From Actinomadura chibensis NBRC 106107 (GTDB taxonomy: Bacteria > Actinomycetota > Actinomycetes > Streptosporangiales > Streptosporangiaceae): DNA of 64,000 nucleotides. The stretch covers positions 62,001-126,000 of the forward strand of contig NZ_BCQP01000028.1 of assembly GCF_001552135.1 (NCBI RefSeq), in the 5' to 3' direction. Positions 42,497-51,482 of this stretch are shown here, in pieces. A program made the position numbers and the translations under genes. A model generated the notes under the pieces. That model was not told the DNA's origin, did not search any database, and saw only the letters and a list, made by a program, of their open reading frames with translations. Positions within the stretch are counted from its first letter, which is position 1. Each line of letters opens with the position of its first letter.

Positions 42497-45385
42497 CTAG
42501 ACGGCGTCGCCGTGGGTTCGCCACCAGTCGGCCGCCGCGTCCGTGGCGAGGCCGGTGACCCAGAGGTCGGCCGGGTCGTCGGGCAGGAGGCGTTCCCGCA
42601 CCGCGTCCCGCATGGGAAAGGAGATGGTGGCGCCGGTCGTGGGAATGTCGTCGCCCAGGACCTCGGCGGGGAACCGGCACACCGCGACGGCGTCCGCCAC
42701 CGTGAAGCCCGCGCGTTCCGCCAGGTCGCGGACGGTGGCGGCGGCGTCGATCGGCGCGGGGCCGCGCTCGGCCAGCGACCGGAGGAGCCGGACGACCCGG
42801 TCGGCGCCGCCCCAGCAGGGAACGGGCGCGCGGGCCGCTCGCCAGCCGGGCGGCCCGACCGGGCCGAACGTCCCGCCGGGCGCGTACTCCACGGCCGTCG
42901 CGGTCCTGTTGTGCCGCTGGTAGTCCATGATCAGCAGGGTGCCGTCGGGGGTGCGCCAGAGCTGTCCGGGCGCCGTCATCTCCAGTTCCTTGTCGACCAG
43001 TTGGCGCTCGGCGTTGGACTGGCCGTCGCCATCCGCCGGAGTGAGGCGCAGTATCCGGCAGGCCGCCGCGCCGTCGCCGATGGGGGCGTTGGCCCAGAGG
43101 CGCAGGACGTCGAGGGCGCCTTCGCGCTGCGCGTCGGACGTCCACGGCAGGACGGCCGGGAGCGCGTGGCCCGCCAGGGTGTCCATGCCCATGCCCACGT
43201 GGCCGCCGGGCGGCAGGGAGACCGTGCGGACGAGGTAGGGCTCGGCGGCCGCGGGCTCGCCGGTCGCCGCCGATTCCAGCGCGCGGGCCAGTAGCCGTTG
43301 GCGCACGAGCCACCTGGTCCGCGCCGTGGTGCGCGCGAAGGGCAGGCCGGGCGCCGGGGTGACCAGCGCGGGCAGCGCCGGGGGCTGTGGACGGCCGATC
43401 CGGTCGCGCACCTCGACGGCCAGCAGCAGGCACTCGACGGCCGCGCGGGCCGCTTCGAGGACGCCGTCGCGCAGGGCGGGCGCGGACACCTCCGGCAGGA
43501 CGGCGCGCAGCGCGTCGGCGGCCGCGCCAGGTCCGGTCAGCGTCGCCTCCAGCAGGCGCGCCGCCCGCTCGCGGTCGAGGCGCCGCAGCGCCGCCGACCC
43601 GTCCGGGTCGACCGGGGCGCGCCGCGCCCACCAGCCGGGCGGCGGGACCAGGCCGCCCTTCGTCCGCATGACGGGGGAGAAGAGCAGCCGGGCCGTCCGG
43701 GTCCCGTCCGGGGCGGTGACGGTGATCGCGCCGCGGCTCAACCGGACCTCGCTCGGCTCGGCGGCGCCCGGGAACGTCACCCCGGCGGTTCCGGGCGCCT
43801 CGGGCCGCGCGGTGGCGGTGTCGGGATCCAGGGTCAGCGCGACGGTCTCGCCTGTCCGCCCGTCGACCCGGAACGTCTGCCAGACGCCGTTCCGGATTCG
43901 CGACAGGAGGCCGGCGCCGCCGTCATACCAGGGCAGCAGCCCGTCCGGCAGTTGGGGAAGGCGCACCGACAATTCGTCGTCGCCGGTGACGGACGCGTAC
44001 GCGTGCCAGGACCGTTCCGTAATGGTGAGGTATCCGAGGTGCTGGATTATCGTCCGGCCTGACTTCGGGGATTTGTGCGGCATTCCATCGGCGGGCACGG
44101 CCAGTTCGGCGGGAATGCCTCCGCGCAGGGCCGACAGCAGTGCGTCCACGGGATCGGCGGGTTCGAGCCCTTCGGCGAGGCTCGGCACCAGGTCGAGAAG
44201 ACGGCCGGGGCCGGTGAGCCGCGCCAACCGGTGCAGGGCGCCGTGCAGGAAGGGAAGGTCCCGGCGGCCCGCGTCGGCCTTCCAGGCGTCGACGGCTTCG
44301 CTCAGCACCTCGCGGGTCTCCGCCTCGCTCCACAGCGCCTTGACCGTGGCCGCGTAGTCGACGTTGCCGAAATAGCCCATGTCGCGGACGAACGCGTCCA
44401 GCAGACAGGCGAAACGCTCGCGCTCTTCGGGACCGGACGCCACGTCCGCGGCCTGCCGCCCCACGTCGAAGGACGCTTCCCACCAGCGGGGCGAATCGGT
44501 TGTCAGCTCCCCCTGGGGAATGATGTGCCGGTAGTCGGGAGGCGGGATCGCGGGGTCCGTCTCCTCACCGGAAATCACCTCGGACTCCGGAAACAGCCGG
44601 TCCCCGGCCTGGTCGACGAGCTTCAGCAGGACGGCCGCCGCGCAACCGCGTCCCGCGGTGCCGAACCACCGCGCCGACAGGTGCGTGCCCGCCCCGCTCT
44701 CGGCCAGGGACTCCAGCCACATCTGCCGGATCTCCTCGGCCACCTCCTCGCCGCTCTCCGCTTCATGCCGGGCGCGGTCGGGCTCGGCGGCGATCAGCAG
44801 CTTCATCAGGTCGTCGTCGCGTCCGGCCAGCGCGGCGAGCGGCTCCCGGGCGGCCGCCCAGACCTGGTGGGACGCGACCGGCAGGAGCCCGGCGCGCAGC
44901 AGCCGCTCGGCCAGGAACTCCTCCGCGTCCCGCTTCTTGATCTTCGCGGCGCGGGCCAGCGCGCGCAGGTCGGGGAAGATCCGGGCGTACGGGATGAGCC
45001 CGGCGTCGAATCCCGCGCAGATCACCTCGCGGAAGCGGGCGTACGCCTCCCCGCCCGGCAGCTCCGCGGCGAGCGTCTTGGCGTAGTCGCGCAGCGCGGC
45101 GGGGCCGACGCCGCCCGCGGGCACCAGTTCGAGGAAGACCTCCTGGACCCGGTCGAGGTCGCGTAGCGCGGGATGGTTCTTCTCGACCTTGCGCGCCTGC
45201 CCGAACGCCCAGTACGCGAGCTCGCCCTCGCCCGCCCGCGCCAGCTCCCGGCAGGCGTGCTCGAAGAACGGCGCCAGCTCGGCGGCGGGCAGCGGGGCCG
45301 CGGCCCTGGTCAGCATCTTCTTGGCGCCCGTGGGCCCGGCGGCGGTGAGGTCCGCCACCGCCGGCAACTGCGGAAACTGAGTCAT
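42497..45385 (-). CDS. large cytosolic protein of unknown family
   Basis: This 962-residue protein has no signal peptide or membrane segment and no motif I can assign. The first 300 residues are helical and charged. The middle (about 420-560) includes KSPKSGRTIIQHLGYLT and a Trp-rich stretch. The C-terminus ends with WVTGLATDAAADWWRTHG. Similar large orphan proteins are common in filamentous actinobacteria. Start: ATG 45385 follows GAAGGA by four bases; an ATG 11 codons upstream (45418) is possible. Transcribed alone, divergent from a small secreted protein. Confidence 0.75.
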   Translation of the reverse strand: MTQFPQLPAVADLTAAGPTGAKKMLTRAAAPLPAAELAPFFEHACRELARAGEGELAYWAFGQARKVEKNHPALRDLDRVQEVFLELVPAGGVGPAALRDYAKTLAAELPGGEAYARFREVICAGFDAGLIPYARIFPDLRALARAAKIKKRDAEEFLAERLLRAGLLPVASHQVWAAAREPLAALAGRDDDLMKLLIAAEPDRARHEAESGEEVAEEIRQMWLESLAESGAGTHLSARWFGTAGRGCAAAVLLKLVDQAGDRLFPESEVISGEETDPAIPPPDYRHIIPQGELTTDSPRWWEASFDVGRQAADVASGPEERERFACLLDAFVRDMGYFGNVDYAATVKALWSEAETREVLSEAVDAWKADAGRRDLPFLHGALHRLARLTGPGRLLDLVPSLAEGLEPADPVDALLSALRGGIPAELAVPADGMPHKSPKSGRTIIQHLGYLTITERSWHAYASVTGDDELSVRLPQLPDGLLPWYDGGAGLLSRIRNGVWQTFRVDGRTGETVALTLDPDTATARPEAPGTAGVTFPGAAEPSEVRLSRGAITVTAPDGTRTARLLFSPVMRTKGGLVPPPGWWARRAPVDPDGSAALRRLDRERAARLLEATLTGPGAAADALRAVLPEVSAPALRDGVLEAARAAVECLLLAVEVRDRIGRPQPPALPALVTPAPGLPFARTTARTRWLVRQRLLARALESAATGEPAAAEPYLVRTVSLPPGGHVGMGMDTLAGHALPAVLPWTSDAQREGALDVLRLWANAPIGDGAAACRILRLTPADGDGQSNAERQLVDKELEMTAPGQLWRTPDGTLLIMDYQRHNRTATAVEYAPGGTFGPVGPPGWRAARAPVPCWGGADRVVRLLRSLAERGPAPIDAAATVRDLAERAGFTVADAVAVCRFPAEVLGDDIPTTGATISFPMRDAVRERLLPDDPADLWVTGLATDAAADWWRTHGDAV

Positions 45386-45683
45386 CGCGTCCTTCGCCTC
45401 GGTCTTCTCCACGACCATGAAACCCTGCGACGGCCCGTCCATGTGATCGGTTCCGCATCACCCGGACCGCATGCGGAGGGCCCTCGCTGTCGCGAGGGTG
45501 AAATCGAAGGCGCGAAAGACCGCCTTTCCGATCCCGTCAACGCCTTTGCGGCAGAGCGCAAGGACGTGGAGGCCCCGCTCGATTAGGGCGATGCTCGGAG
45601 CGTCCCGGGGGCCGGTCAGATGAATTCATCACCGTGAAGCCTCCAGAAGGACCGAAAAAGGAAAGATCGGGGTGGACGTGATA
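45386..45683. other. divergent intergenic region
   Basis: About 300 bases contain a 7-bp hairpin (CCCTCGC at 45481-45487 and GCGAGGG at 45492-45498) and presumably promoters for both flanking genes. No gene seen. Confidence 0.45.
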
Positions 45684-46103
45684 ATGACGGATCGACTTTT
45701 CCGGCGCGTTCAGAAGAGCGCCACGGTGCTAGCGATCAGTGCCGCCGCCATGGCATCGACCGGAGCGACGGCCGCGCACGCGGCGGCGTTCGCCGAGGGC
45801 TCCGACCACCGGGCGATCGCGGGCACGGGCGCGTGCACCACCGGCAGGTTCTGCCTGTGGGGCGACCGCAACTACGACCCGCCGCTGGTGGCGCGGATCC
45901 CTCCCGTCCCGGGCGGGCAGTACGTCGTGCTGGAGTACGCCGCCTTCTCGGGCTACAACGCCACAAACCAGGGCCAGTACGTCTACGAGGCGTACGACGC
46001 GAACGACTGCGCGGGCGCGCGCGCCTACATCCCGCCCTACACGCACTTCCGCGACATCACCACCTCCGGCCTGGACAGGATCAGCTGCGTCACACATTCG
46101 TGA
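45684..46103 (+). CDS. small secreted protein, peptidase inhibitor family I36-like
   Basis: This 139-residue protein has a signal peptide (about 1-34, ending AHA-A). A beta-rich mature domain with TTGRFCLWGDRNY, an ATNQGQYVYEAYD segment and RISC near the end matches the family I36/beta-gamma-crystallin-like proteins of streptomycetes (SMPI-like metalloprotease inhibitors). Inhibition of an extracellular protease is a guess by family. In-frame GTGs at 45672 and 45678 are alternative starts. Ends before a strong terminator. Confidence 0.82.
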   Translation: MTDRLFRRVQKSATVLAISAAAMASTGATAAHAAAFAEGSDHRAIAGTGACTTGRFCLWGDRNYDPPLVARIPPVPGGQYVVLEYAAFSGYNATNQGQYVYEAYDANDCAGARAYIPPYTHFRDITTSGLDRISCVTHS

Positions 46104-46131
46104 CGCCCGCGGACCTCGTCCCACCGACGAC

Positions 46132-46170
46132 GGCCGGGCCGAACACTCGCGCAGTGCTCGGCCCGGCCTT
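46132..46170 (+). terminator. intrinsic terminator after the I36-like gene
   Basis: GGCCGGGCCGAACACT (46132-46147) pairs with AGTGCTCGGCCCGGCC (46153-46168) with one mismatch around CGCGC, then TT. It lies 28 bases past the stop codon. Confidence 0.88.
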
Positions 46171-46198
46171 CCGTCCCCACCGCTGGCAGGCTGGACCC

Positions 46199-46924
46199 GT
46201 GATCACCCTCCCGGTGTTGCTGGCCGCCTGCGCGGCGGCGTTCGCGCTGGCGCTGCTGTCGGCGGTCGCCGGGTTCGGCGGCGGTGTACTGCTGCTACCG
46301 GTGTTCACCGCGCTGTTCGGGCTGCGGTTCGCCGTCCCCATGCTCACCCTCACCCAACTGGCCAGCAACGGCAGCCGCGTGTGGCTGAACCGCCACGACC
46401 TGGACCGGCGGCTGATCGGCTGGTTCGCCCTGGGCGCGGTCCCGTCCGCGCTGGCCGGGGGCCTGCTGCTGGCCCACGCCCCGCTGGCGCCCCTCAAACG
46501 CGTCCTCGGGGTGTTCCTGATCGGCGTGGTGATCTGGCGGCGCGTCAACCCCCACCCCCGCAAGCCCGGCGACCACGCCTTCACCGGGGTCGGCGCCGCC
46601 TCCGGGCTCGGCTCGGCGCTGCTGGGCTCGGTCGGCCCGCTGACGGCCCCGTTCTTCCTGGCCTACGGCCTGACCCGCGCCGCCTACATCGGCACCGAGG
46701 CGGCCGCAGCCCTCACCATGCACCTGACCAAACTCGCCGCCTACGGCGCCGGTGACCTGCTGACCGCCAAGATCCTGCTCTACGGCGCCGCACTCACCCC
46801 CGCCACCCTTGCAGGCGCCTGGACCGGCAAGAAGATCGTCAACCGCATCAGCGACCGCCTCTTCGTCCACCTGGTCGAAGCCGGCCTCCTCACCGCCGGA
46901 ACCTTGTTCCTCCTCGGCCTCTAA
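46199..46924 (+). CDS. TauE/SafE-family membrane permease
   Basis: This 241-residue protein has about eight hydrophobic segments. Its two-fold design shows GFGGGVLLLP near residue 24 and SGLGSALLGSVGPLTAPF near 137, the repeated glycine-rich motif of TauE/SafE sulfite or sulfoacetate exporters. Substrate uncertain. GTG at 46199 is the likely start. It ends 50 bases before the tRNA-like repeat that marks the left edge of the island. Confidence 0.88.
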   Translation: MITLPVLLAACAAAFALALLSAVAGFGGGVLLLPVFTALFGLRFAVPMLTLTQLASNGSRVWLNRHDLDRRLIGWFALGAVPSALAGGLLLAHAPLAPLKRVLGVFLIGVVIWRRVNPHPRKPGDHAFTGVGAASGLGSALLGSVGPLTAPFFLAYGLTRAAYIGTEAAAALTMHLTKLAAYGAGDLLTAKILLYGAALTPATLAGAWTGKKIVNRISDRLFVHLVEAGLLTAGTLFLLGL

Positions 46925-46973
46925 CCCAAGCCCCTGGACGGCGCACCCAAAAGGGCCGCATTTCAGCAGGTCA

Positions 46974-47043
46974 GCGCCTTGCCTGGTGGGCACCTCCGGC
47001 AGCATTCAAACCCGCGACACCCGCCTTAGGAGAGCGGTGCCCT
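46974..47043. repeat. decayed tRNA-Arg 3'-half copy; left attachment-site repeat of the island
   Basis: This 70-base stretch matches 59266-59335 at 62 positions in the same orientation. It covers the anticodon arm, T arm and 3' acceptor of tRNA-Arg(CCT) plus 18 bases past its 3' end. Most differences are transitions. The 5' half of a tRNA is missing. It is what integration of an element into the tRNA 3' end would leave at the far side. Confidence 0.85.
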
Positions 47044-47082
47044 GCATGGGGCCGGTTGTGGCGCAGGTTGGTCCGGCCAGGT

Positions 47083-47730
47083 CAGGTTAGGTTCCGCGGC
47101 TGACCTTCCGTTGGTGTTTTCGGTCCCGGCGGCCTGTTGGTGGAGCTGTGCAGCGCTCTCGCGGTCACCGGCCCCGTTTCGGCGTTCTGCCAGGGCGTAA
47201 GGGTCCCCGGCGGCGCTGGCCCGCTGATGGCAGTGCACGGCGTGGCGGTAGCGGCCTCTGATCTCTGCCTGGCGTCTGAGGACAGTGAACTCGTCGGGAG
47301 TGTGGGCGTGACGGACGGCTGCGTCCCAGAAGGAGGCCGGGGGACAGTCGAGGGTGCGTTCGGTGCGGGCGTGTTGTTCGAGGTAGTCGGCCGGCCGGTG
47401 CAGCGGGTGGGCACCGGGAGGGGGCCGGTGTCGGATCAAGGGACCGGGCAACCGCCGGTGCGGCACCGTGAGCTCATCCAGCGCGTCGGCGAACCAGGCG
47501 GTGCCGCCGATGCGGGCGTTCGTTGTCGTCGAGGTAGCCGGGCGCGGCGTCGCGCAGCAACCGCTCGGGCAGGAAAAGACTGTGGCCCAGACGGCGGGCG
47601 TCCATCGCCGCCCACAGCACCGCCCGCGCGGCCGGGCTGGCCTGTTCGTAGCGGCGTAGCAGTTCGGGTGCGCCGGCAGCGAGGCGATGGCCGGCCACAC
47701 CGGCGCGATCGCTGGTGGCACGCACACCGT
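47083..47730 (-). pseudogene. fragment of an NTPase/TPR-type protein, copy 1 (frameshifted)
   Basis: Two frames together read PELLRRYEQASPAARAVLW, then ARRLGHSLFLPERLL and DAAPGYLDDN. After a frameshift near 47515 they continue DALDELTVPHRRLPGP, ADYLEQHARTER, ASFWDAAVRHAHTPDEF and TPR/Sel1-like repeats (GRYRHAVHCHQRASAAGDPYA). The same landmarks occur at 51898-53208. This is the C-terminal part of a large multi-domain protein; the N-terminal NTPase part is absent. Confidence 0.75.
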
Positions 47731-48220
47731 CGGGCAGACGTTCATGCACACCTTCGCTGCCGGAGACGTCATCACGCTCCACGCATACCGCTGTGTCCAG
47801 AACGGCTCGCCATCCGTGATCAGTAACAGTGCGGGACGCACCGCAGTCATGGCGCACGTGGTGGACCCAGGTTCCCGAGCACCATCGTGGCCTGCCCATG
47901 GCCTGCCCGGTCGCCATGCCGCCGCTTTCGCCGTGGCCCGAAACGCTCAGCTGAGCCGCGGGCTCGCGCGCGTGCTCGGTATTCGACCGATCAAACACAC
48001 GCGGCCCCGCACGCCAGGGACGAGGGGACGGCTCCCTGCCGGGCGGTCCGGGGCTGGTGCGCCCCGCCGGGCTTGTTCGCTGTGCGATCGTGCCCGTCCG
48101 ACGCTCCATCGCTCCGGCCACCTGAAGGTCGACGGAAATGGTGTCGGCGCAGCCGGAGGGCAGGCCGGAACCGTCGAGCCGCGTTGGGCCCGACGCCGCA
48201 CCCGGCGGATGGGGCCTCGT
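47731..48220. other. no recognisable gene
   Basis: This 490-base stretch lies between the pseudogene and the small RHIM-like gene. Open frames exist on both strands but none has a family pattern, a ribosome-binding site or a consistent codon bias. Confidence 0.5.
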
Positions 48221-48595
48221 TCACGGCCCGAATCGATTGGTCTGCTGTCCGTGGTCACCGACCTGGACGCCCTGCGCGCCGTCCGCAGTGACGTTGTACT
48301 TGGCCGCACGCCCCGCGGCGAGCAAGTCGAGAACCCTTTTAGCGGCCTCAATCAGCTCGGCATCGTTTCCCGCGTCACTATCCAACAGCGCCTCCGCCAG
48401 CAGGACTCTCTGGGCGGCCTGGTCGTATTCATGCCGAGCGACGACGAGTTCGGCGGCGTTGTTCCCCGCAACCCGCGCCAAGGTCAACTGCTTCAGTCGG
48501 GTATAGGCGTCTCTGACGGCCGCAGCCGTCGTGTCGCTGAGGCCTGCTGCGGCGCCCGCTCCGAGCGCCGATACGATCGCCGTTATCGCGTCCAT
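48221..48595 (-). CDS. small cytosolic protein with RHIM-like C-terminus; third gene of the VWA operon
   Basis: This 124-residue protein has an Ala-rich N-terminal helix (MDAITAIVSALGAGAAAGL), a helical middle (about 25-100) and the C-terminal tail GVQVGDHGQQTNRF (109-122). V-Q-V-G is the same tetrad as the core of mammalian RHIMs such as RIPK3, and the tail resembles bacterial amyloid signalling sequences. A sister motif lies in the cytosolic loop of the first operon protein (GILIGDHGHQENFF), so the two probably bind each other, by inference. The ATG at 48595 follows GAGGTG and lies ten bases after the previous stop. Alternative: an oligomerisation tail without amyloid behaviour. Confidence 0.75.
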   Translation of the reverse strand: MDAITAIVSALGAGAAAGLSDTTAAAVRDAYTRLKQLTLARVAGNNAAELVVARHEYDQAAQRVLLAEALLDSDAGNDAELIEAAKRVLDLLAAGRAAKYNVTADGAQGVQVGDHGQQTNRFGP

Positions 48596-48605
48596 GGTCA
48601 CCTCG

Positions 48606-49760
48606 TTACTGCGTTCGTGTTGCCTGCCAGGTGAGGGTGATCGGGTTTTCTTCGGTTCCCCCAACCTTCGAGACGGTGAACTTCTTGACAATCCCGTCCT
48701 CAACCAGCGTCGGCTTTATCTGCACGCCGTGGGCGATACCTTGGGCGTACCATCGATACGAGCCGTCCGGCATGAGTTTGAGGGGAAGGTCTTCATAAGG
48801 CGAATATTCGCCGCCGTGTGCGACCACCGAGGTGTCCCAGTGCAGGATCAGTCCGCACTGGCTGCCGGTGGCACATTTTTCCTGTCTTATCTCGGCCGAC
48901 TTGCGGTTCTTTCGCTCTTCTTCGTAGATCCAGGACCAGTTGGTGTCCGGAACATTTCCTGCGAGTGTGCCATCACTCAGCGTGTAGGAACCGGCGATAT
49001 TCTGCTCGGACGGCGAAGAGGTGATGGACGGGCTCGACTTCGATGGTTTGACGTGCTTGCCCTCCTCCTTGGAGGGGGTGACAGTCAGTTTCTTGAGTGT
49101 CGTGTTGAGTGCCGCCGGTGTGGTGACAAACTGCGGCTTCGGCGCCTTGATGAAATTGGTGAGCTTGATTAAGGGCCGCTGCTCCTGGTGGGGGACCTTG
49201 TAGCCGACGAACCGGAAGTCCAGTTCCACCCCGGACTCCGCCGCATTCTTCCGGACGGCGAGTTGCAACGCGGATTGGTCGGACGTACACGCATCCTTGC
49301 CATTGGAGGTCACCACGATGATCCGGTTCTGCTTGCTGCCTCGGAAGGGGTAGCGTCCGGAGAAATCGTCGACCGCGGCGAGGATGCCGTTTTCGAGTGT
49401 GGCGTTGCCCGAAGGTGTCAGCGTGCGCACGGAACTGCTGATCTTCTGGGCGTGGCCCACGCCGGCGCCCACGACCTGGGACGTGTTGGTCCTGTCGCCG
49501 CAGGAGCCGCCGAACCGACGCAGGGACAGGGAGTCGTGGTCGCCGGAGTTCTGCACCGCCGAGGCGACGGCGTTCGCGATCGCGGTGAACTGCTTGCCGT
49601 CCTTGGTCAGCGACGTGTCAACGAGGAAAGCGGTTCGGTATTCCGGGATCGCGCGCATGATCAGAAAAGCCGCGATGCCGATGGCCAGCGTGAAAGCCAC
49701 CAGGATGATCAGTAGCACGTAGGGCCAACGCCTGCGGTGAGCGGATGGTGCACCGGTCAT
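48606..49760 (-). CDS. membrane-anchored VWA-like protein, second gene of the operon
   Basis: This is a 384-residue protein with a single membrane segment at about 13-36 (basic residues before it, so N-in). An extracellular VWA-like domain follows. FLVDTSLTKD (Asp48, Ser50) resembles the MIDAS D-x-S-x-T, then NSGDHDSLSLRRFGGSC and NRIIVVTSNGKDAC complete the fold. Cys residues in GGSC and DAC also occur in the sister protein and may pair. A Ser/Thr/Pro-rich linker leads to a C-terminal beta-rich domain (about 270-384) with another Cys pair. The role is probably ligand or metal-dependent binding outside the cell. Its ATG overlaps the previous gene's stop. Confidence 0.78.
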   Translation of the reverse strand: MTGAPSAHRRRWPYVLLIILVAFTLAIGIAAFLIMRAIPEYRTAFLVDTSLTKDGKQFTAIANAVASAVQNSGDHDSLSLRRFGGSCGDRTNTSQVVGAGVGHAQKISSSVRTLTPSGNATLENGILAAVDDFSGRYPFRGSKQNRIIVVTSNGKDACTSDQSALQLAVRKNAAESGVELDFRFVGYKVPHQEQRPLIKLTNFIKAPKPQFVTTPAALNTTLKKLTVTPSKEEGKHVKPSKSSPSITSSPSEQNIAGSYTLSDGTLAGNVPDTNWSWIYEEERKNRKSAEIRQEKCATGSQCGLILHWDTSVVAHGGEYSPYEDLPLKLMPDGSYRWYAQGIAHGVQIKPTLVEDGIVKKFTVSKVGGTEENPITLTWQATRTQ

Positions 49761-51193
49761 GGCTTCTTCACCGGACTTACCCGAAGGGAGGCAAGAACCT
49801 GGTTCATACCGTTCACCTCGCTGTTGTAGTCCTCCGCCGCCTGATGGAAGACGGTCAGCCGTGGGTCGGTCGGCGCCCCTGCCTTCGCGTCCTTGAGCAG
49901 AGCCTCGGCCGCTGCGACCACCCGCCGTTGTTTTTCGCGCAGCCGAAGGGCGCGGTCTCGCACGTCGCGAGCAGGGGTGTCTTTCGCTCTGGCGGCTAGG
50001 TCGCCGAATTGCGCGGCCGTATCGTCCACCGACTCTCTTGCCCGCCCAAGCGTGCTTTCGGCGAGATCGAGGTGCCCGTCCACGATCGCCTTCACGGCTG
50101 TGTTCACCTGGGTCACTGTGGTGTTGAGAGTGTTGACGATCGATTGGGCGCTCTTGAGGACCGGTTCGGTGTTGGCATGCCATTCCAGGGTCCGCTGCAG
50201 TTCGTCCGCGTTCTTCGCGTAGGTGGGCCGTGGCGCTCTGGCCGCCGCCGCGATTCTGTCGAGCATCTGACGCTGCCCTGCGGGAACCTGGTAGCCGATC
50301 AGCCGGAACTCCAGGGACAGCCCAGCCGCTCTGATCCGGCTACGGATCTCGTTCTCGACATAGGAGGTATCGCTGTCACAGGCGTCCGCGCCATGCCGGG
50401 TCACGACGATGATCCTGTTCACCTGTCGGGCCTTGCTGGCGAGCGGCTTGGAGAAATCCTCGACCGCCTCCACGATCCCGCGTACCAGTGTCGCCCTGCC
50501 GCCTGCGCGAATCCGAGCCGCCTCGTCGGTGATCTTTTGTCGGTTGCCGGTGGCAAAGCCGGCTAGGCGGACGGTGTTGCCGGACGTGCCGCACTCACCG
50601 CCGAACCTCCGCAAGGACAGCGCATCATGGTCGCCGGAATTTCCGATCGCCTTGCGCAGCGATGTCGTCACCGCGGTGATCCCGGCCGAATCCGCGGTGT
50701 CCGCCCCGTCCACAAGGAACTGGGTTCGATAGTTGGGGGCGAATCTCGGCGAGAACCAGTCGAAGTACAGCCAACCCGCGCCCACGGCCAGCACAGAGGC
50801 GATCAGCGTGACCAGCGAGGCCCACAGCACGGCCGGCACGTCAATGTGAAAAAAGTTCTCCTGGTGCCCATGGTCGCCGATGAGAATTCCGCGGCCATTG
50901 GTGACCTGGACGGTCAGTTGCTTCACATATGGCGGAGAGTCGCGTTGTGCCGGAGCGTCGGCTAAGGACACGCGCCGCCATGCGCGCCGGGCGGCGGCCG
51001 CCCCGTACACCGCGCCACCGAGGCCGGCCACTGCCGTGGTCAATCCGATCATGCTGGCGGACTTGCCGGCTTCGTCAAACCCGACTACGGCGAAAAGGAG
51101 CACCATCCCGCCAAGCGCTGTGGCTGCTGTGAGGCCGCCCCAAGCCACTGCACTGCGCACCATATCCGCATCATTAACGATGCAGGAGATCAT
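49757..51193 (-). CDS. polytopic VWA-like protein with cytosolic RHIM-like motif; first gene of the operon
   Basis: The protein has about 478 residues. TM1 is about 15-38 and TM2 about 46-68. A basic cytosolic loop (RRAWRR) carries the motif GILIGDHGHQENFF at 102-115. TM3 is about 121-147, then an outside VWA-like domain (about 165-330: FLVDGADTADS, NSGDHDALSLRRFGGEC, NRIIVVTRHGADAC). A coiled-coil-like region follows (about 370-460). The first MIDAS aspartate is kept but the serines are not. The second operon gene is a paralogue of the VWA part. The start is uncertain (51193, 51163 or 51271); none has a well-spaced ribosome-binding site. Confidence 0.75.
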   Translation of the reverse strand: MISCIVNDADMVRSAVAWGGLTAATALGGMVLLFAVVGFDEAGKSASMIGLTTAVAGLGGAVYGAAAARRAWRRVSLADAPAQRDSPPYVKQLTVQVTNGRGILIGDHGHQENFFHIDVPAVLWASLVTLIASVLAVGAGWLYFDWFSPRFAPNYRTQFLVDGADTADSAGITAVTTSLRKAIGNSGDHDALSLRRFGGECGTSGNTVRLAGFATGNRQKITDEAARIRAGGRATLVRGIVEAVEDFSKPLASKARQVNRIIVVTRHGADACDSDTSYVENEIRSRIRAAGLSLEFRLIGYQVPAGQRQMLDRIAAAARAPRPTYAKNADELQRTLEWHANTEPVLKSAQSIVNTLNTTVTQVNTAVKAIVDGHLDLAESTLGRARESVDDTAAQFGDLAARAKDTPARDVRDRALRLREKQRRVVAAAEALLKDAKAGAPTDPRLTVFHQAAEDYNSEVNGMNQVLASLRVSPVKKP

Positions 51194-51482
51194 CCTTCCG
51201 GCTTCGCTTGATATCTTGCATTGAATGGCTGGCCGTAACCGGACAGCGCAGCCCATCGACTTGCCTAACATTGACGGCCGCCAAAGGATAAGGGGCCTCT
51301 TCGGCCCGCATGAAATCCCTTCAGCGGACGGACTTTAAGCAGTGCTGGTAGGAAACTGCGGCCGAGGCTGGGGCGTGGAGGGTGGTGCGGCTGACGCTCG
51401 GCGGCCGAGCCATGGAGGACGCCGATTCCTCCGGTGAGACCACCGACGCGGGCGCGACGAAGCTATCTCCTCATGCAGAGTA

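Noticed and set aside
46974-47043. A second functional tRNA gene at the left island border
   Set aside because: Only the 3' half is present, the acceptor cannot pair and the T arm is mutated.
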